From contig CP136067.1 of assembly GCA_032622095.1 (NCBI GenBank), positions 137,861,866-137,925,865 on the forward strand: 64,000 nucleotides of DNA, written 5' to 3'. Positions 1 through 10,944 of this stretch are shown here, in pieces; positions within the stretch are counted from its first letter, which is position 1; every line of letters begins with the position of its first letter. This DNA comes from Siphonodentalium dalli (Eukaryota > Mollusca > Scaphopoda > Gadilida > Siphonodentaliidae). The position numbers were made by a program, and so were the translations under genes. Below the pieces are notes generated by a model, which was not told where the DNA came from, searched no databases, and saw only the letters and a list, made by a program, of their open reading frames with translations.

Positions 1-338
1 ATCGGAAAGCCCTCCCTGTTGTGATTGAAATGACCCAAGTCCCATTCCGATCGCATAATAAATAAGCCGAAAAATTAATAAATAATCCCACCACCGATAT
101 TCGGAGATTTCCGTGCATGACTAAACTACGGATGACGTAGTTGTGGGCGAGCAAATTAAAAACACAGACTTGGAGCCGGAGTTTATTATGCCGACTACGA
201 TTACATAATCGTAGTCAGCCGCGCGATACTAAAATGCGGAATCGGTTTAAAATGCGCGCGCCGTGTATATATATAGATTACATAACTGCGATGAGTTATT
301 TCAGTAAATCAAGATAGCGTGGTTCACTTTGGAAGTTA
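1..338. other. AT-rich DNA, no recognisable feature
   Basis: I see no coding signal or repeat structure that recurs elsewhere in the window. The stretch ends at the TTAA that flanks the first MITE. Confidence 0.5.
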
Positions 339-342
339 TTAA

Positions 343-799
343 AGGCACGTGAGGCCTTAGTTGTCGAAAATATTCATATTTGTTCCAAACACCGTAAACA
401 GAAAAACATTAAAACGCATACAGTTTCGTTCATATATACCATGACCATCGCGAAACGGCATATTATCATAAATATTTACTATATTTTACCTAAGCAAGAG
501 CCTGATTGTGTTACAGAAGACAGCACAATGCTGCTGGCTAATCACACACAAATGGCATAAACGCTCTTTATTCGTTCCATATAAGGAATTCACCAACAAA
601 GAACGATCTTTATGTTTACCATCATAATATAAACAAACACCAGAAAAGTTACTTTGACAATAACATACTGTTTATGCGATATTTCTTATTTGTATATGGA
701 CAAAGTCTGTCTACATTTTGTTGTTCTTTCTGTTTATGGCGGTTTTTGACGGGTGGAAATATTTTCACAGGATACCCACCGCCAAGGCCAACCGTACCT
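343..799 (-). mobile_element. TTAA-flanked MITE, family 4 (diverged copy)
   Basis: A 457-bp non-autonomous element bounded by TTAA at 339-342 and 800-803. The ends read AGGCACG and, on the other strand, AGGTACGGTTGGC. The interior matches the copies at 33248, 43873 and 51111, for example the words AACGCTCTTTATT, CTGTTTATGGCGG and TTGACAATAACATACTG. TTAA target duplication is the hallmark of piggyBac-type transposition, so that superfamily is the likely source. The terminal repeats do not start with the usual CCC, so this is inference. It is the most diverged of the four copies. The reading frame inside it (674-880) has no coding character. Confidence 0.75.
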
Positions 800-803
800 T
801 TAA

Positions 804-1480
804 CGTACAGCAGACCATATATTTATATTAATAAAGTAATTATTAGCGCATATGATAGTCGTTTTTGCAGCCATAAATAACATACCGCCGCGTGTTTGGT
901 TTCTTGAATCGATGTTACTTTAGTGCTAAATTTGATAGTCACTCAGCGACTATTCATCAGTGCCAACCGGCGAAATGGTTTGCACTATCTAAAATTGGGA
1001 CCCAAAGTGAGTGGTAATGGCAGCAGACGATCGCATTAACTTTGTCATAAGAAGCCCCCAAAAGTTATAAAAACACTGGGCGGAATTAACTGTATATCAG
1101 GTATTTCGTATGTTGTTCTTTGTAAGTATTTCCAAATTATATATCAATCATTAATATATTCGAATGCCACATACATATCACCATTATATAGCCCCCCCCC
1201 CCCCCAAAAAAAAAGACAACACCGTGATCGTATCTTGAATGGAAGGATTTTAGCAAGCGGTCAAAAATCGTGCACTTCTCCTCACAAAAGACTTTATGTG
1301 AAGAAACAGAGAGGAACATTATTATGACGAATATAAGCCATCAAGATACATGTACTAGTATATTAACCAAGACCTTTTTAATCACACCCCATTTGTGTTT
1401 AATTGGACTCCTATAGCACACAACTGTATGACACTATTTCATTGGTATAAATTAGCTTCAGAAATGTGTACCATACAAGG
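804..1480. other. no recognisable feature apart from a poly(C) tract
   Basis: The stretch holds a 14-C homopolymer at 1192-1205 followed by an A run. I found no coding signal and no internal repeat. Confidence 0.4.
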
Positions 1481-1639
1481 AAGAAGAAGCTAGAATGTCC
1501 AACACGTATTCTTTCAGAAACACTTCAATTTCGTATCGCACTATATTCCGCTCATTGTATTTCTGCATACATTAACCTCATTTCACGAACACCTATGGGG
1601 ACCTCTATATTCGAGAAATAATTCGCTTCTAACACCCGT

Positions 1640-1940
1640 TCACAATAACAAACATCTGCATTATGCTAAACAAAAACCCACCTGTACACAAAAAATGTGT
1701 TATATATGTGGCAATTACAGTAAAAAACGGCGATTTTTGTATAACCAACAGAAATGTCAGGTAATTGTCTTCAATGAGAAATCTAAATATGCCTCTATCA
1801 ATCGCACATGGATACTAAATGGCATAGCAGTTAACAAAACGGATTCAGTCACGAACCTGGGCATACCATTACACAAAAGTGACTTTTCAAACACTCTTAC
1901 AGAAAGTGTCAGCTCAAAAATTCGGTTTTGCTTCATTTGA
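1640..1940 (+). pseudogene. LINE reverse transcriptase scrap (region after the catalytic motif)
   Basis: An 81-residue open stretch (1695-1940) reads KCQVIVFNEKSK, then WILNG, then VTNLGIPLH. This order resembles the segment just after the catalytic box in CR1/L2/jockey-type LINE proteins (K-x-VIVFN, W-x-LNG, YLGI). No catalytic box is visible upstream, and the frame ends after about 70 codons, so this is a short relic. Its assignment rests on this motif order alone and could be wrong. A CAT microsatellite follows directly. Confidence 0.5.
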
Positions 1941-2017
1941 CTCATATTACTGGCGATATGTGTACAGCAGTTGATGATATAGATGTCTTTCTGGACTTCA
2001 TGGTAACGATTACTGCC

Positions 2018-2162
2018 AAATCATCATCATCATCATCATCATCATCGTCATCGTCATCATCATCATCATCATCATTGACATTGACGTCATCGTCATAACC
2101 TTCTTCCTCATCTTCAACATCATCTTCATCATCATCTACATCATCATCTACATCATCATCTA

Positions 2163-2193
<31 letters not shown>

Positions 2194-2201
2194 GTCGTCA
2201 C

Positions 2202-2236
<35 letters not shown>

Positions 2237-2313
2237 ATATAATCATCCTCTTCCTCACGTTCAACATTAACATCGTCATCATCGATCAACGTCGTCGTTC
2301 TCAACATCACCCC

Positions 2314-2346
<33 letters not shown>

Positions 2347-2347
2347 T
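2018..2347. repeat. (CAT)n/(ATG)n compound microsatellite
   Basis: About 330 bp of ATC/CAT triplets, with interruptions by TAC and GTC triplets. Read on the reverse strand it gives runs of Asp and Met, which explains a 141-codon open frame there (1942-2367). That frame is a translation artefact, not a gene. Confidence 0.95.
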
Positions 2348-2379
2348 ATCGTCATTATATCCACCATTGTAGAAAAGTA

Positions 2380-2525
2380 AATACGTCTTGCTTATCATAT
2401 TTATTTGTGTTGTCTCTATAAAATTTAATTATGATATCTATTCATTATGTTGTGCATAACAATGTTATATTCTTTGTAAAATCTTCAATATCTGGAGGAA
2501 ATAAAGATATAATAATAATAATAAA
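2380..2525 (+). other. possible LINE 3' end with AATAAA and (ATA)n tail
   Basis: AT-rich sequence with GGAAATAAAG close to the end, then an ATAATAATAATAATAA run. Many CR1/L2-like LINEs end in a polyadenylation-like signal plus a short-period tail. The reverse transcriptase scrap upstream points the same way, but the microsatellite between them makes the link uncertain. Confidence 0.35.
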
Positions 2526-2699
2526 CCTTGCAAGTCTGTGTTTTTTTAATTTACAGATTCTATAGGACGGGAGTGTCGTGTAATAAACACATACTGACAC
2601 ATGTGTTAATGGTGGATGAGAGAATTTGCAAAAACGTTTGGCATAGACGTAGTAACCGAAGAAAATAACTTCATTGTGCGATTCCCCATTTATAAAACC

Positions 2700-2830
2700 T
2701 ATACAAGACAGGGGGGGGGGGGTGAAATTTTTTCTTCCGGCACGTATGCCGGGGTGGGTGGGTGGTCAAAGCCACCAACAAGCAATTTTTTCCGCAACTA
2801 AAAAAAAAAATTCCTGCTTGTTTTTAGTGT
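2700..2830. repeat. G-rich repeat with poly(G) and GGGTGGGTGGG
   Basis: A 12-G run (2711-2722) is followed by TTTTTTC and by GGGGTGGGTGGGTGG, a near G-quadruplex pattern whose last run is short. A similar block (CCGGGGTGGGTGGGTGG) lies near 41625, and related TTTTTTCC/poly(C) blocks occur near 43130-43255 and 63660-63830. This is a dispersed repeat of unknown class. Confidence 0.6.
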
Positions 2831-2935
2831 TTTGGCAATGAGTTGGGCTTCAAAACCACTTTGAATCAGTTTGAATGAGAGAAATAATGTAATTCTAACT
2901 GGTAAACTGACTGCAGGCAGTTATCGTGTTGTATT

Positions 2936-3020
2936 TTGTTGCAAATTTTGAAATCCAAGATGGCCGCTGGCAGCCATGTTTTTTTGGCCGAATGACCTCA
3001 AAATTCGGCCAAATTAAATC
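2936..3020 (-). repeat. fragment of the ~160 bp satellite monomer
   Basis: Reverse-strand match to the monomers at 58-59.7 kb: ATCCAAGATGGCCGCTGG, then CAGCCATG, then GGCCGAATGACC. It is an isolated, diverged half unit. Confidence 0.7.
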
Positions 3021-3337
3021 CTCATTTTCTCGGCGTTCTAGTGTGCTCTGGCCTTTATCAGCTACACGAGTATGGCAAACATTTCAGTTAACATCAAATA
3101 CACATTTGGTTGTTGAGCTGTCAGTTTTAGATTACAGAAATAGTACCATAATCGATCTTTGTAAGAGTGTGGGTCTTCGAAAGAGGCGATGTAAAAAAAC
3201 AAACAAAATTGGCACATGGGTACCCGATATTTAGTACAACTACTTAGTAGTAGTAGAATAGTAAACTGAGGTGGCGAGTCTGGAAAGTGGCCAAAATGAA
3301 AAACATCGACACGCGTGTCTGGAATTTTTTTTTATGA

Positions 3338-3685
3338 CCCCCCCCCCCCCGGGGCTATTGCGGACCACTCTTATCGACTGGAGCACCCCGAATGAGGTGA
3401 CCCACCCTTACGAGATGGTCAAATTGCCTGTCGGGGTCAGTCCCCGATAGAAGCGGAAGTCCGTCAGGCCCCACTCGTCCTCCTCAGGCTGCGAACCCAT
3501 ACCTTCTTTTTTTTTGTTGGCCCGGGGCTATTGCGGACCACTCTTATCGGCTGGAGCACCCCGAAAGAGGTGACACACCATTACGAGATGGTCAAATTGC
3601 CTGTCGGGGTCAGTCCCCGCTAGAAGCGGAAGTCCGTTAAGACAACTCGTCCTCCTCAGGCTGCGAACCCATACCGTGGAATAAA
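3338..3685. repeat. two tandem copies of a ~170 bp dispersed repeat
   Basis: Copy 1 starts at 3351 and copy 2 at 3527, both with GGGGCTATTGCGGACCACTC. Both run through GGTCAAATTGCCTGTCGGGG to CAGGCTGCGAACCCATACC. A 13-C run precedes copy 1 and a T run separates the two. A similar A-run plus GGTATGGGT start appears near 7117. I could not place it in a known class: one end loosely resembles a Pol III B box, but there is no A box in the right position. Confidence 0.75.
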
Positions 3686-4049
3686 CACCGTGAGTGCTCA
3701 ATAAATTTTAAAGTTAGATGTTCCACTCCTGATGAACCGAGAATTACATATAGTGCAGAAGAATTCATATTCATTGGTGGGAAATATGCATGGTCGTAAC
3801 TACTCGTCAATGCGTGTTTAGTATATATACAGGTTAACAAGAAAGCGCCACCTTTGACGATTGTGTTTGTCTCTGCTAGGGGAAAGTACTTTAACTCTAA
3901 ATCCCTCAAGTCAAACGATTAAAAGAATATTTTGGTCGGTATTCGTCCATGCCACATTGCTATTGTAACATAGAGTTACTCCTCCTGAACTACTCATGTC
4001 TCGGCCACAGGCCAAATAATTATATTCCATCTGTTTCGACACATCGATA

Positions 4050-4535
4050 AAACACAAGCTCCATGCAGAGTTCAGTCCCCTATGCAGGACTTACCTATGG
4101 AATACTATTAGGGCCACTTCCTAAAGGCGCTGTCGGCGCGCCGAAAGCGACAAAAAGTGCGCCATTAGTAACGCGCCGAAAGCAACAAAATGTGAGATAT
4201 TAGCACATGTTTCGGCGCGCCGAAAGCGCGAAAGCGACAAAATGTTGCGGCGCGCATTTTGTCGCTTTCGGCGCGCCCAGACATGCGCTAATATCGCACA
4301 TTTTGTCGCTTTCGGCGCGCGCATTTATTTATTTGCGATTTTTTTTCATTCTGCATTATTCTGAGAAACTGAACTGTCCGTATTCATTTGAAAATTGTCT
4401 AAATCAAACCAGAATGAATTGTAACTGACAAAACACTTCAACAAAAATGTTAGATTTAATTAAGAAAATACACATGCCGGCAGCGTTCAAACATCACGTA
4501 GCGAGGGGACTGAACTCTGTTTTGTGGCTTGATCA
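4050..4535. mobile_element. MITE (AGAGTTCAGTCCCCT terminal repeats) carrying a GC-rich array
   Basis: The ends are ACAAGCTCCATGCAGAGTTC and, at the right, GAGGGGACTGAACTCTG plus a diverged tail. The body (TTATTTATTTG, ATTCTGAGAAACTGAACTG, TTAATTAAGAAAATACACAT) matches the copies at 13854 and 62556. Unlike those, this copy has about 200 bp of GC-rich palindromic sequence (4121-4322) in place of the usual left interior. No target duplication is clear. Confidence 0.75.
4121..4322. repeat. inverted array of a GGCGCGCCGAAAGCGACAAA motif
   Basis: The unit GCGCGCCGAAAGCGACAAAA recurs several times in one orientation and then in the other. The right half (4254-4322) is an imperfect reverse complement of about 70 bp of the left half. 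It is far richer in CpG than its surroundings. The short frames on both strands here are translations of the repeat. Confidence 0.9.
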
Positions 4536-4539
4536 AATA

Positions 4540-5655
4540 CATATCAACAATCGCTGGTTAAGTGGTCCTGTTAATTTGCTATCTAGATTGACGTGTGATG
4601 TATTATAGACCAAAATAATTAACATTTTCTCACTAACAGCTGACTTTAATTGAGCCAAATGTTTGGACTGAAATGGCCACAAGTTCAAGGGGGAGGGTTC
4701 GGTCAAGAAAAAATACCAGGATACAAGGTTGAAATTTGGTTTTGAATTTTTTGGGACCCACCACCCCGGGAACGCAAGTTTTCACCTTTCGGATCTCGGA
4801 CATCCACCCGTCCAACGCAAGTTTCTTTTTTTCAAAGGTAATGGGGACCCGGCCACCCCGACAGTTTGATGAAAAACAATGAAGATGACAGGATAATTCA
4901 GAGAAAGGGTGTTAAATGCTTTAAATAGTCATGGGGATGAAATGCCAAACACGTATGCCTAATGGAATGCAAAAGCAATAATTAAATTTGAAAGGTTCAT
5001 AATCCATTCCCAGTACGGGGGAGGTGTGCTGTAGGAAATTCCAAGGTAGACATCCCCAATGGGTGCCCTCTAGCCACGACGTCGTCCTTGAAACTACTAG
5101 AATAATTACACGTGCTGACATTGTCATCACTGGAGAAAACTTAAGTTTAAAACAACAACGTAAACCTGCGAGAACATTGTCTCTGGGTCTCACATTAAAA
5201 ACCAAAAATTTCATAGTTAGTCAAACTTATTATCTGAACATTTCCCAGAAATCAAAAGGAATCTTTCTAGACTTGTGTTATGCTTTTTGTCTTTCTGTTT
5301 TCTGCTCGGTCCCCAACCCAGAACACCCCTGCAAATGAATAATATACCATCCCAATATATACTTTTATAACTGGATGGGAGAATCCATTTAGTAAAGAAT
5401 GGTTTAATCAAACAACAACTTAAGAAGTAAAAAAACTGGTACATTTTCTTAACAGCATCAGTTTTTCCTTCCAGCAACATTGAAATTCAACAGGACCCAC
5501 CAGCATCATAGCAAATTAGCAGGACTACCTAACCAGGGGTGTATACTTCGTCTACCAGAACGTGAATTGGGCACCTGAAAATATGCAAAAGGTACCCATG
5601 CATACAGTGTATGCAAAAGCACAGGCTCCTGGGGAAAATTACTAAACTACCAATA
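4540..5655. other. no gene recognised
   Basis: A reading frame of 104 codons at 5024-5338 has no recognisable motif. Bases 5222-5250 repeat the word ACTTATTATCTGAACATTTC found in the 14.3 kb array. Bases 5488-5550 match 21299-21360 (CAGCATCATAGCA, GGCAGGACTAC-like words). Confidence 0.35.
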
Positions 5656-5660
5656 TAAAC

Positions 5661-6365
5661 TACTAGCAGGTGACCCGACTTCATCCGGGCTTTGCCCTTG
5701 AATTGACCATTTTGAAGGTCAAGGTCAGGTCGGATTGACGATTTGACCCGTCCAAAACACTCCCCGGACAAAAGTAACCCTAGGTATCAAATTTCGTCGA
5801 AATCCGTTAGTTTTACCCGATTTGACCTTGAATTGACCTTTTTGAAGGTCAAGGTCAGGTCGGGGTCACAATTTGACTGGTCCATGAGACTTCCAGGACA
5901 AAAGTCCCCTAGGTAGTAAGTTTGCACTCAATCGGTAGGGCCGTTTTCGAGTCTATAACGGACACACACATACATATATATCATTTGTGGGTACCCGTTT
6001 CAAGGTGAAGGTCACCTCGGGCGGAAAAACTGACCCGATGAAAATCTCCCCCATTCCTAGGAACCCCTAACTACGAACACAGACATAAGGACCACACAAC
6101 ACGGTCATGTCTGGACACAGACACAACACGCTCATGTCTGGACACAGATACGCTCTTTATCAACGACACTGCGGATACGAACGCTCTTTAACTATCACGC
6201 GATTAACTCCACAATTCCAAGACGGCGGCAGTGGGAATTGGAGAATGAGTGCCTGGAGCTTCTCAAAGGCAACGCGACGACACTTAGATAGGAAGTTTGG
6301 TCGAAATCCGTCCGGAAGTTTTCCCGGCCAGAGCTAACAGACAAACAGAAGTTCCAAAATATATA
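5661..6365 (+). repeat. dispersed family with tandem TTTGAAGGTCAAGGTCAGGT units
   Basis: Two units of about 130 bp start near 5695 and 5824, each with TTTTGAAGGTCAAGGTCAGG, and a diverged third starts near 6000. Each leads into text of the form 'tcgaaatccgt..' and 'acggacacacac'. The 3' end has ACAGACAAACAGAAGTTCC. The layout resembles abundant non-coding invertebrate repeats ending in gacgga/acagac-type runs. An internal 15-bp repeat (CTCATGTCTGGACAC) explains the small open frame at 6107. Confidence 0.6.
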
Positions 6366-7215
6366 TTAGAATACCAGTGACAAGGTTCAAATTATCGATT
6401 TTGGCTAAAACAACATCAAATATCAGATTAAATTCATTTTAATTCTTCTACCAAATACACGGTTTTAAGAATATATATAAATATGCATAAACATAGATTC
6501 AAAACATATCATTGCTCGCAACCTCAGACGATCAAGATGAGATAATAATTACACAGATAATATATCTACACAAGATATAATTACACAGTAAAGCAATTAG
6601 CTCTTTCATTGATGTGGAAAATAAATTTTACACAAGTTTCGAATTGTATTTGATTTGCTATTTGAAAGAAGAATGGTAAGTAATGGTATCAAAACCTTAA
6701 TGAATTATGAAAATCGACAATTGAAGCCAAAATATCCTCATATGTGTCTTATTGACAATAAATTTTGACCGGCTTGGTGATTGGTTGAAAATAAACTAGA
6801 GTAAAGTTCACAAATGTTGGATTGAAAAAATCAATATGCATAGATATCCGATAGAGTATTGAAGAAACACTTGAATTGTTAATTTTCTCTGTACCAAGAA
6901 GTTTAAAACAGAAGCGAACTTGAAAGCTATAGTTAATACTTGGAATGTGATTTGATACATTAAAATCCTGCGAAAATAGCGCGACCTTGACCCCCCCCCC
7001 CGCATTCTTGTTTTACTTTCGCTTTCAAAATTTACTGCCATCAGCAGACACTTTCTGGAATTCGTTTGATGAATAAAGTTGAAAAATTGGACACAAACAC
7101 ATCGGTTGAAATAAAAAAAAAAGGTATGGGTGGCTTCGCAGTGAGTTGCGGAACATATATGAGCATTTATAGGTTATGTCATCGCGTGTAAATAATTGCT
7201 AAATATATTGAATTT
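6366..7215. other. no gene recognised
   Basis: AT-rich DNA with an 11-C tract at 6991-7001. An A-run followed by GGTATGGGTGG at 7110-7130 resembles one end of the repeat at 3351-3685. Confidence 0.35.
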
Positions 7216-7225
7216 ATAGTCAAAG

Positions 7226-7500
7226 GCCTCTGAGCAGACAGCGACATTGGCGACCCGATTTCTTCGGTAGATATCGGTAGTTTCCGATACGATATCTCGA
7301 CTTCGCTTCGTTCAATTTCGCCGAGTTATTATTATGTCAAATGAAAGGAAATTCTATTGCAAATAAAGACACACCTGAATATATTTTGGCTGCAATCATC
7401 AATTTCTCGAATTTAATAGGGCTTTGATAGTTGGTGTAGTTTTAGCCACTTGAACCTTGTCACTGGTATAGTCTATATTGGTATTTCAGTAATTTCCCCC
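7226..7500 (+). repeat. dispersed repeat, paralogue of 44779-45505 lacking the MITE
   Basis: It shares GATATCTCGACTTCG, GTTCAATTTC, TATGTCAAATGAAAG, GGATATTTTGGCTGCAAT-type and GGTATAGTCTATATTGGTATTT text with 44779-45505. In the second copy the text is split by a 462-bp TTAA MITE. This locus therefore approximates the pre-insertion state. Confidence 0.8.
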
Positions 7501-7659
7501 AGGGGGCTGTGTGCAAAAGGCCTAATTATGGCTCTACCATATATATAGAGAGAGCCAAAGCATGATGATTATTTGTTGCTGCTCTCATATGCATGCAAAT
7601 TTATCTCATTGCGAATCACACAGATTAATTATTAGTCAAACGAATGACTCCATAAAACA

Positions 7660-8300
7660 AATATGAGGTCATGTAATTACGTCATCGTTCTCTTCTCGGG
7701 GTTTACCATTTTCAGCTTCTGTGAAAATATAATCATCGTCTTGGTCTTTATTTTCACCAATGAGTTCCAAAATTAGCAATTTCCAGTCGGAGAAAAGTTA
7801 AAACAATTATTATTACAAAGAAAGTCTAATTTCCACAGATATAATATATCAGTGACCGCAAAGAAATCGCGTTACAAATCAAACGCAATAAATAGCGCGA
7901 TATCAATCAAAACTAGTTTCGATTAAATCCGATTCTGGCGGCGATCACCGTGATCTGTCTTCTGGAGCAAGTTATTTTTGTCGATCTTGAGACAAAATAG
8001 CCACAAGGTCAAGTATCTTTAAAGTAGATCATGCCATGAATCTCTACTCTGGCTAACGTATGCAGAGATCATATTTCACCAGTACAAAACCTTAGAACTT
8101 TTTGAAGAGAACCTTATAGCAAACACCAAGCGTGTCTATACCTTAGGCAGGTGAATGACGTCATATAATTTTTTCTAATCCATCCGAGATTTTTCAAGAT
8201 CGCGGGTATGGATTTTGGAGAAATTATCACGTGACTTCCGGTTAGCAACAGTGTGGAGATTGCAAAAAAAAAACGCGGAATTGGGAATGAAGCATTGCGA
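7660..8300. promoter_or_regulatory. promoter-like motif cluster (CRE, E-box, ETS)
   Basis: Bases 8156-8163 are TGACGTCA, a full CRE. Bases 8228-8242 are CACGTGACTTCCGGT, a CACGTG E-box abutting an ETS/GABP site, a combination well known in animal CpG promoters. TTACGTCATC lies at 7677-7686. I cannot see a transcript with confidence on either side, so this is a motif observation only. Chance is possible for each site, less so for the E-box/ETS composite. Confidence 0.35.
8018..8107 (+). repeat. ~90 bp duplicate of 10829-10917
   Basis: Both copies share GATCATGCC, TGAATCTCTAC, GGCTAACG, TACAAAACCTT and GAACTTTTTGAAG in the same order and orientation. Confidence 0.8.
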
Positions 8301-8511
8301 TGAAAATGAAAGTAACTAATTCACAACTTACGAAGAATTCACATGTGATTTGGGTCTATTAATTTCATTTTGACCAATTTCGTTGGTTCGCTTAATGAAA
8401 ACGAAAAATGAAGAATTCATGACGAGAATCATGGCTATGGCCCTCCTCAAATTTTACATTTTTGATATTTTACCCGAGTTAATACTCAGGCCTGGTAGTT
8501 TGATAATTGCA

Positions 8512-8848
8512 GCTAGGGGGGCTGAAAATAGCGCTCTAAGTCTTGGGTTGCCTTAGAAGGGCTAATAAGCCAACCTAGACTTCCTCTCTTCTCTTGAATT
8601 AATGTTATCTGTGCAGTGGATATTTATAGTGGCATTGAAGACAGCCTGGTTCTTTGTTGCTGAGAACATACCAGAAGATGTCAGAGATTAGCAGAAAGTT
8701 TTTATTATATGTCCTAACAGGTTAGTTTCACAAAGTGAATTTCATGTTGGCGAGTTTTACCAGTTTTAGGGGGGCTGAAAATAGCCCTCCTGGAGTCAAT
8801 TTTGCGAGGGCTGTAGGAGGGCTATTCTGTTACCCCCCCCCCCCCCCG
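8512..8848 (+). repeat. paired GGGGGGCTGAAAATAG motif and poly(C)
   Basis: TAGGGGGGCTGAAAATAGC occurs near 8514 and again near 8768, each followed by a short G-rich palindrome ending GGGCTA. A 15-C run lies at 8833-8847. The ends probably belong to one small non-coding element. Confidence 0.5.
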
Positions 8849-8964
8849 GCTAGTGGCCACACGGCTACTGATTCATTCGGACTAGGCTACCATTCCGATC
8901 AATTATAATCTGTAATTTACTAATTTTGTAGTCGAGTTCAACGTATTATTGATGGAAACTTTAA

Positions 8965-9174
8965 CCCTTCCATGACTGGAGCTTCCAGAAATTTTGCGAA
9001 AACCCTGTGCCAATGCATTCTCTTATATATGCGAGCATACCATTGGGAGCCTCACATATATATGAGAATGCTTTGGTCTATAACTAATCCTAATGGGAGA
9101 TTCGCATATATAAGAGAATGTACTGGTACAGGGTCTTTAATGCTGCACTAGCGAAGCTTCCGTCATGAATTGGT
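8965..9174. mobile_element. TTAA hairpin MITE, family 3 (CATGACGGGAG type)
   Basis: It starts TTAA then CCCTTCCATGACTGG and ends GCTTCCGTCATGAATTGG, a decayed inverted repeat of the start. Inside are diverged copies of the shared hairpin (CCAATGCATTCTCTTATATA and its complement). The right TTAA has decayed. The element abuts the (ATG)n tail of the reverse-strand LINE at 9178. Confidence 0.7.
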
Positions 9175-9177
9175 TCA

Positions 9178-9392
9178 TGATGATCATCATCATCATTTAT
9201 TCTCAAATCACCAGACAATGGGGAGACATTGGTATAATTGAGTGAATATATATATATATATGTACATAAATCAATTGAACGGTATAGCATGGATATGAAT
9301 ATAACACATTTGTGGGTGGGTGTAGGTACGGTATACGTGCAATCATGGAGAGGGTGGGGTTAAAATAATCTCACGTGTCATCATTGGCTCGC

Positions 9393-9423
<31 letters not shown>

Positions 9424-9875
9424 GTGGGGGGGGGGGGGTCCATTGAATATAGACTATATACTCGGCAAAAATAGGGGTGGTGCCTGGGTCGGGTTACTAT
9501 GGGGTGGTGAACATGTAACTTGAGAGTCGTGACTGTGGTAAATCGTTTGATCATTTATATTAAGGCGATGTTGTTTGCCACAGGAGGTTCCATTAAACGT
9601 ATATAGGACGTCGCGGATGAATTTGCTTAGATTAGTTAGAGTTCGTCTATTTCTGCAGGTGAAGAGCGCATTCAATTTGTATGTGTTGGGCCTAACTTTG
9701 TAGTACGGTTTGATGTGTTTTTGTCTTAGATCGAGTAGTTTCTTGCATTTGAAGATTATATATGATACTCATCCCCGAGTTCCTCGTTACATATAGGGAA
9801 CATTTTGTATCTGAGTATAGTCCTTGTTGGACCATGCATGATCCAAATTCTACTTGTTAATTGACTCTCGCGAAG
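9178..9875 (-). pseudogene. LINE ORF2 C-terminus plus 3' UTR and (ATG)n tail
   Basis: Reverse-strand translation gives RYKMFPICNEELGDEYHI, then after a frameshift KCKKLLDLRQKHIKPYY and KVRPNTYKLNALFT, then LTNLSKFIRDVLYTF. This is the C-C-H-C-like knuckle and 'YY..RPN..K' segment that closes many CR1/L2-type LINE proteins. The open part is 9454-9770. Downstream on that strand are a 13-C run, a (TA)n microsatellite and GAGAATAAATGATGATGATG, a typical LINE tail. It is 5'-truncated and broken, hence dead. Confidence 0.8.
9397..9438. repeat. (TA)n microsatellite and 13-G tract
   Basis: TA dinucleotides from about 9393 to 9420, followed by 13 G at 9426-9438, inside the 3' UTR-like part of the LINE fragment. 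Confidence 0.9.
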
Positions 9876-10104
9876 CCTGTGCCATAGATAATGCGAATGG
9901 TGTGATGGCTAGTATTTTTTCCGTTGTCTGGTTTTGAAGCGGATGACTAACTTAATTTATTTTCACTAATTGGGTGACAAATCGGATCGATCTTTGTTAT
10001 CCAAAGCTATAAACTACACCGACGGATGTCTGCGAAATGTCCGATAAATAATGCTATATATACGGAAGTCGTTCGCATTGGTTAAAGTTGAAAAACCATA
10101 CATA

Positions 10105-10805
10105 GCTTACTCGTATTTAATTTCGCGCAGTACTATTTCGCTCAGTTTTGAATTCGCGCAATTTGAATTCGCGCACCTATAGCTGCGCGAATTCAAAAAT
10201 GACAACAATATTTTCCTAAAAGTTTTGGATCTTTTGATGACATAGTTCTTAATCGTTCCTGAAGGTATATGTATATATTAAACACAATAACGACGCCGTG
10301 CTTGTAAAGCATGACTGCATCATCAATGCGTTGTGAAGATGTGTGTTTATATGCTCCAATTGTTCTCAGTGATATTAAATTGAAATAATTATAGACATCA
10401 TTGGAATGAGTCTGGAATGAACTCGAAAGAAGTAACACCACAACCAGATATTTGGCAGTTCACTTCAGAGGAAAATCAACACTTGGCTGAGGGTTGTGTT
10501 GCCATCATTCAACCTGGCACATGTATATTACCGACGATGTTACCATACTTTGTTGCTTTACCTAATTATGAGTAATGGTGTTTATGTTGGTCGCCCGCAT
10601 GTAATAAATAGCCCAACATAAAATCAGGTCTAGTTGTCTACATTCAATCCAGCCTTCTTAATGTATGTAACTCATCAACATATCCATCTGCTTTTCCCTG
10701 TGGTTCGCTATAACTCAGGAGTTCTAAATCTTTTTGCTCAGTTTTAAATTCGCGCACCAATGGGTACGCGAAAAATAGTACCGCGCGAATTTAAATACAG
10801 TAAGG
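10105..10805. mobile_element. TA-flanked MITE with GTATTTAAATTCGCGC ends
   Basis: The left end reads GCTTACTCGTATTTAATTTC. The right end, on the other strand, reads CCTTACTGTATTTAAATTC; both continue with GCGC and GTACTATTT. TA dinucleotides flank it at 10103-10104 and 10806-10807. A second internal set of GAATTCGCGC/GCGCGAATT words sits near both ends. The 701-bp length and TA target suggest a Tc1/mariner-type non-autonomous element (inference). The reverse-strand frame at 10193-10441 has no domain I recognise. Confidence 0.75.
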
Positions 10806-10828
10806 TATATAGAATATACCTATATATC

Positions 10829-10917
10829 GATCATGCCTTGAATCTCTACACAGGCTAACGCCCGTATAGAGAACATATTCCACCACTACAAAACCTTGGA
10901 ACTTTTTGAAGTTTGGC
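10829..10917 (+). repeat. ~90 bp duplicate of 8018-8107
   Basis: Same word order as at 8018, slightly more diverged. Confidence 0.8.
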
Positions 10918-10944
10918 TCGGAACATCATAAATTCGAAAAAATA

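Noticed and set aside
1942-2367. 141-codon reverse-strand frame rich in Asp and Met
   Set aside because: It is the translation of a CAT/ATG microsatellite and has no other sequence content.
3351-3685. tRNA-derived SINE pair
   Set aside because: One end has a B-box-like GGTTCGCAGCC on the reverse strand, but no A box lies upstream and the A run is on the wrong side.
4121-4428. Overlapping frames on both strands over the GC-rich array
   Set aside because: They are readings of an inverted repeat and mirror each other.
8430-8560. Short frame starting MAMALLKFYIF downstream of the promoter-like cluster
   Set aside because: About 40 codons, running into the GGGGGGCTGAAAATAG repeat. No motif and no splice signals.
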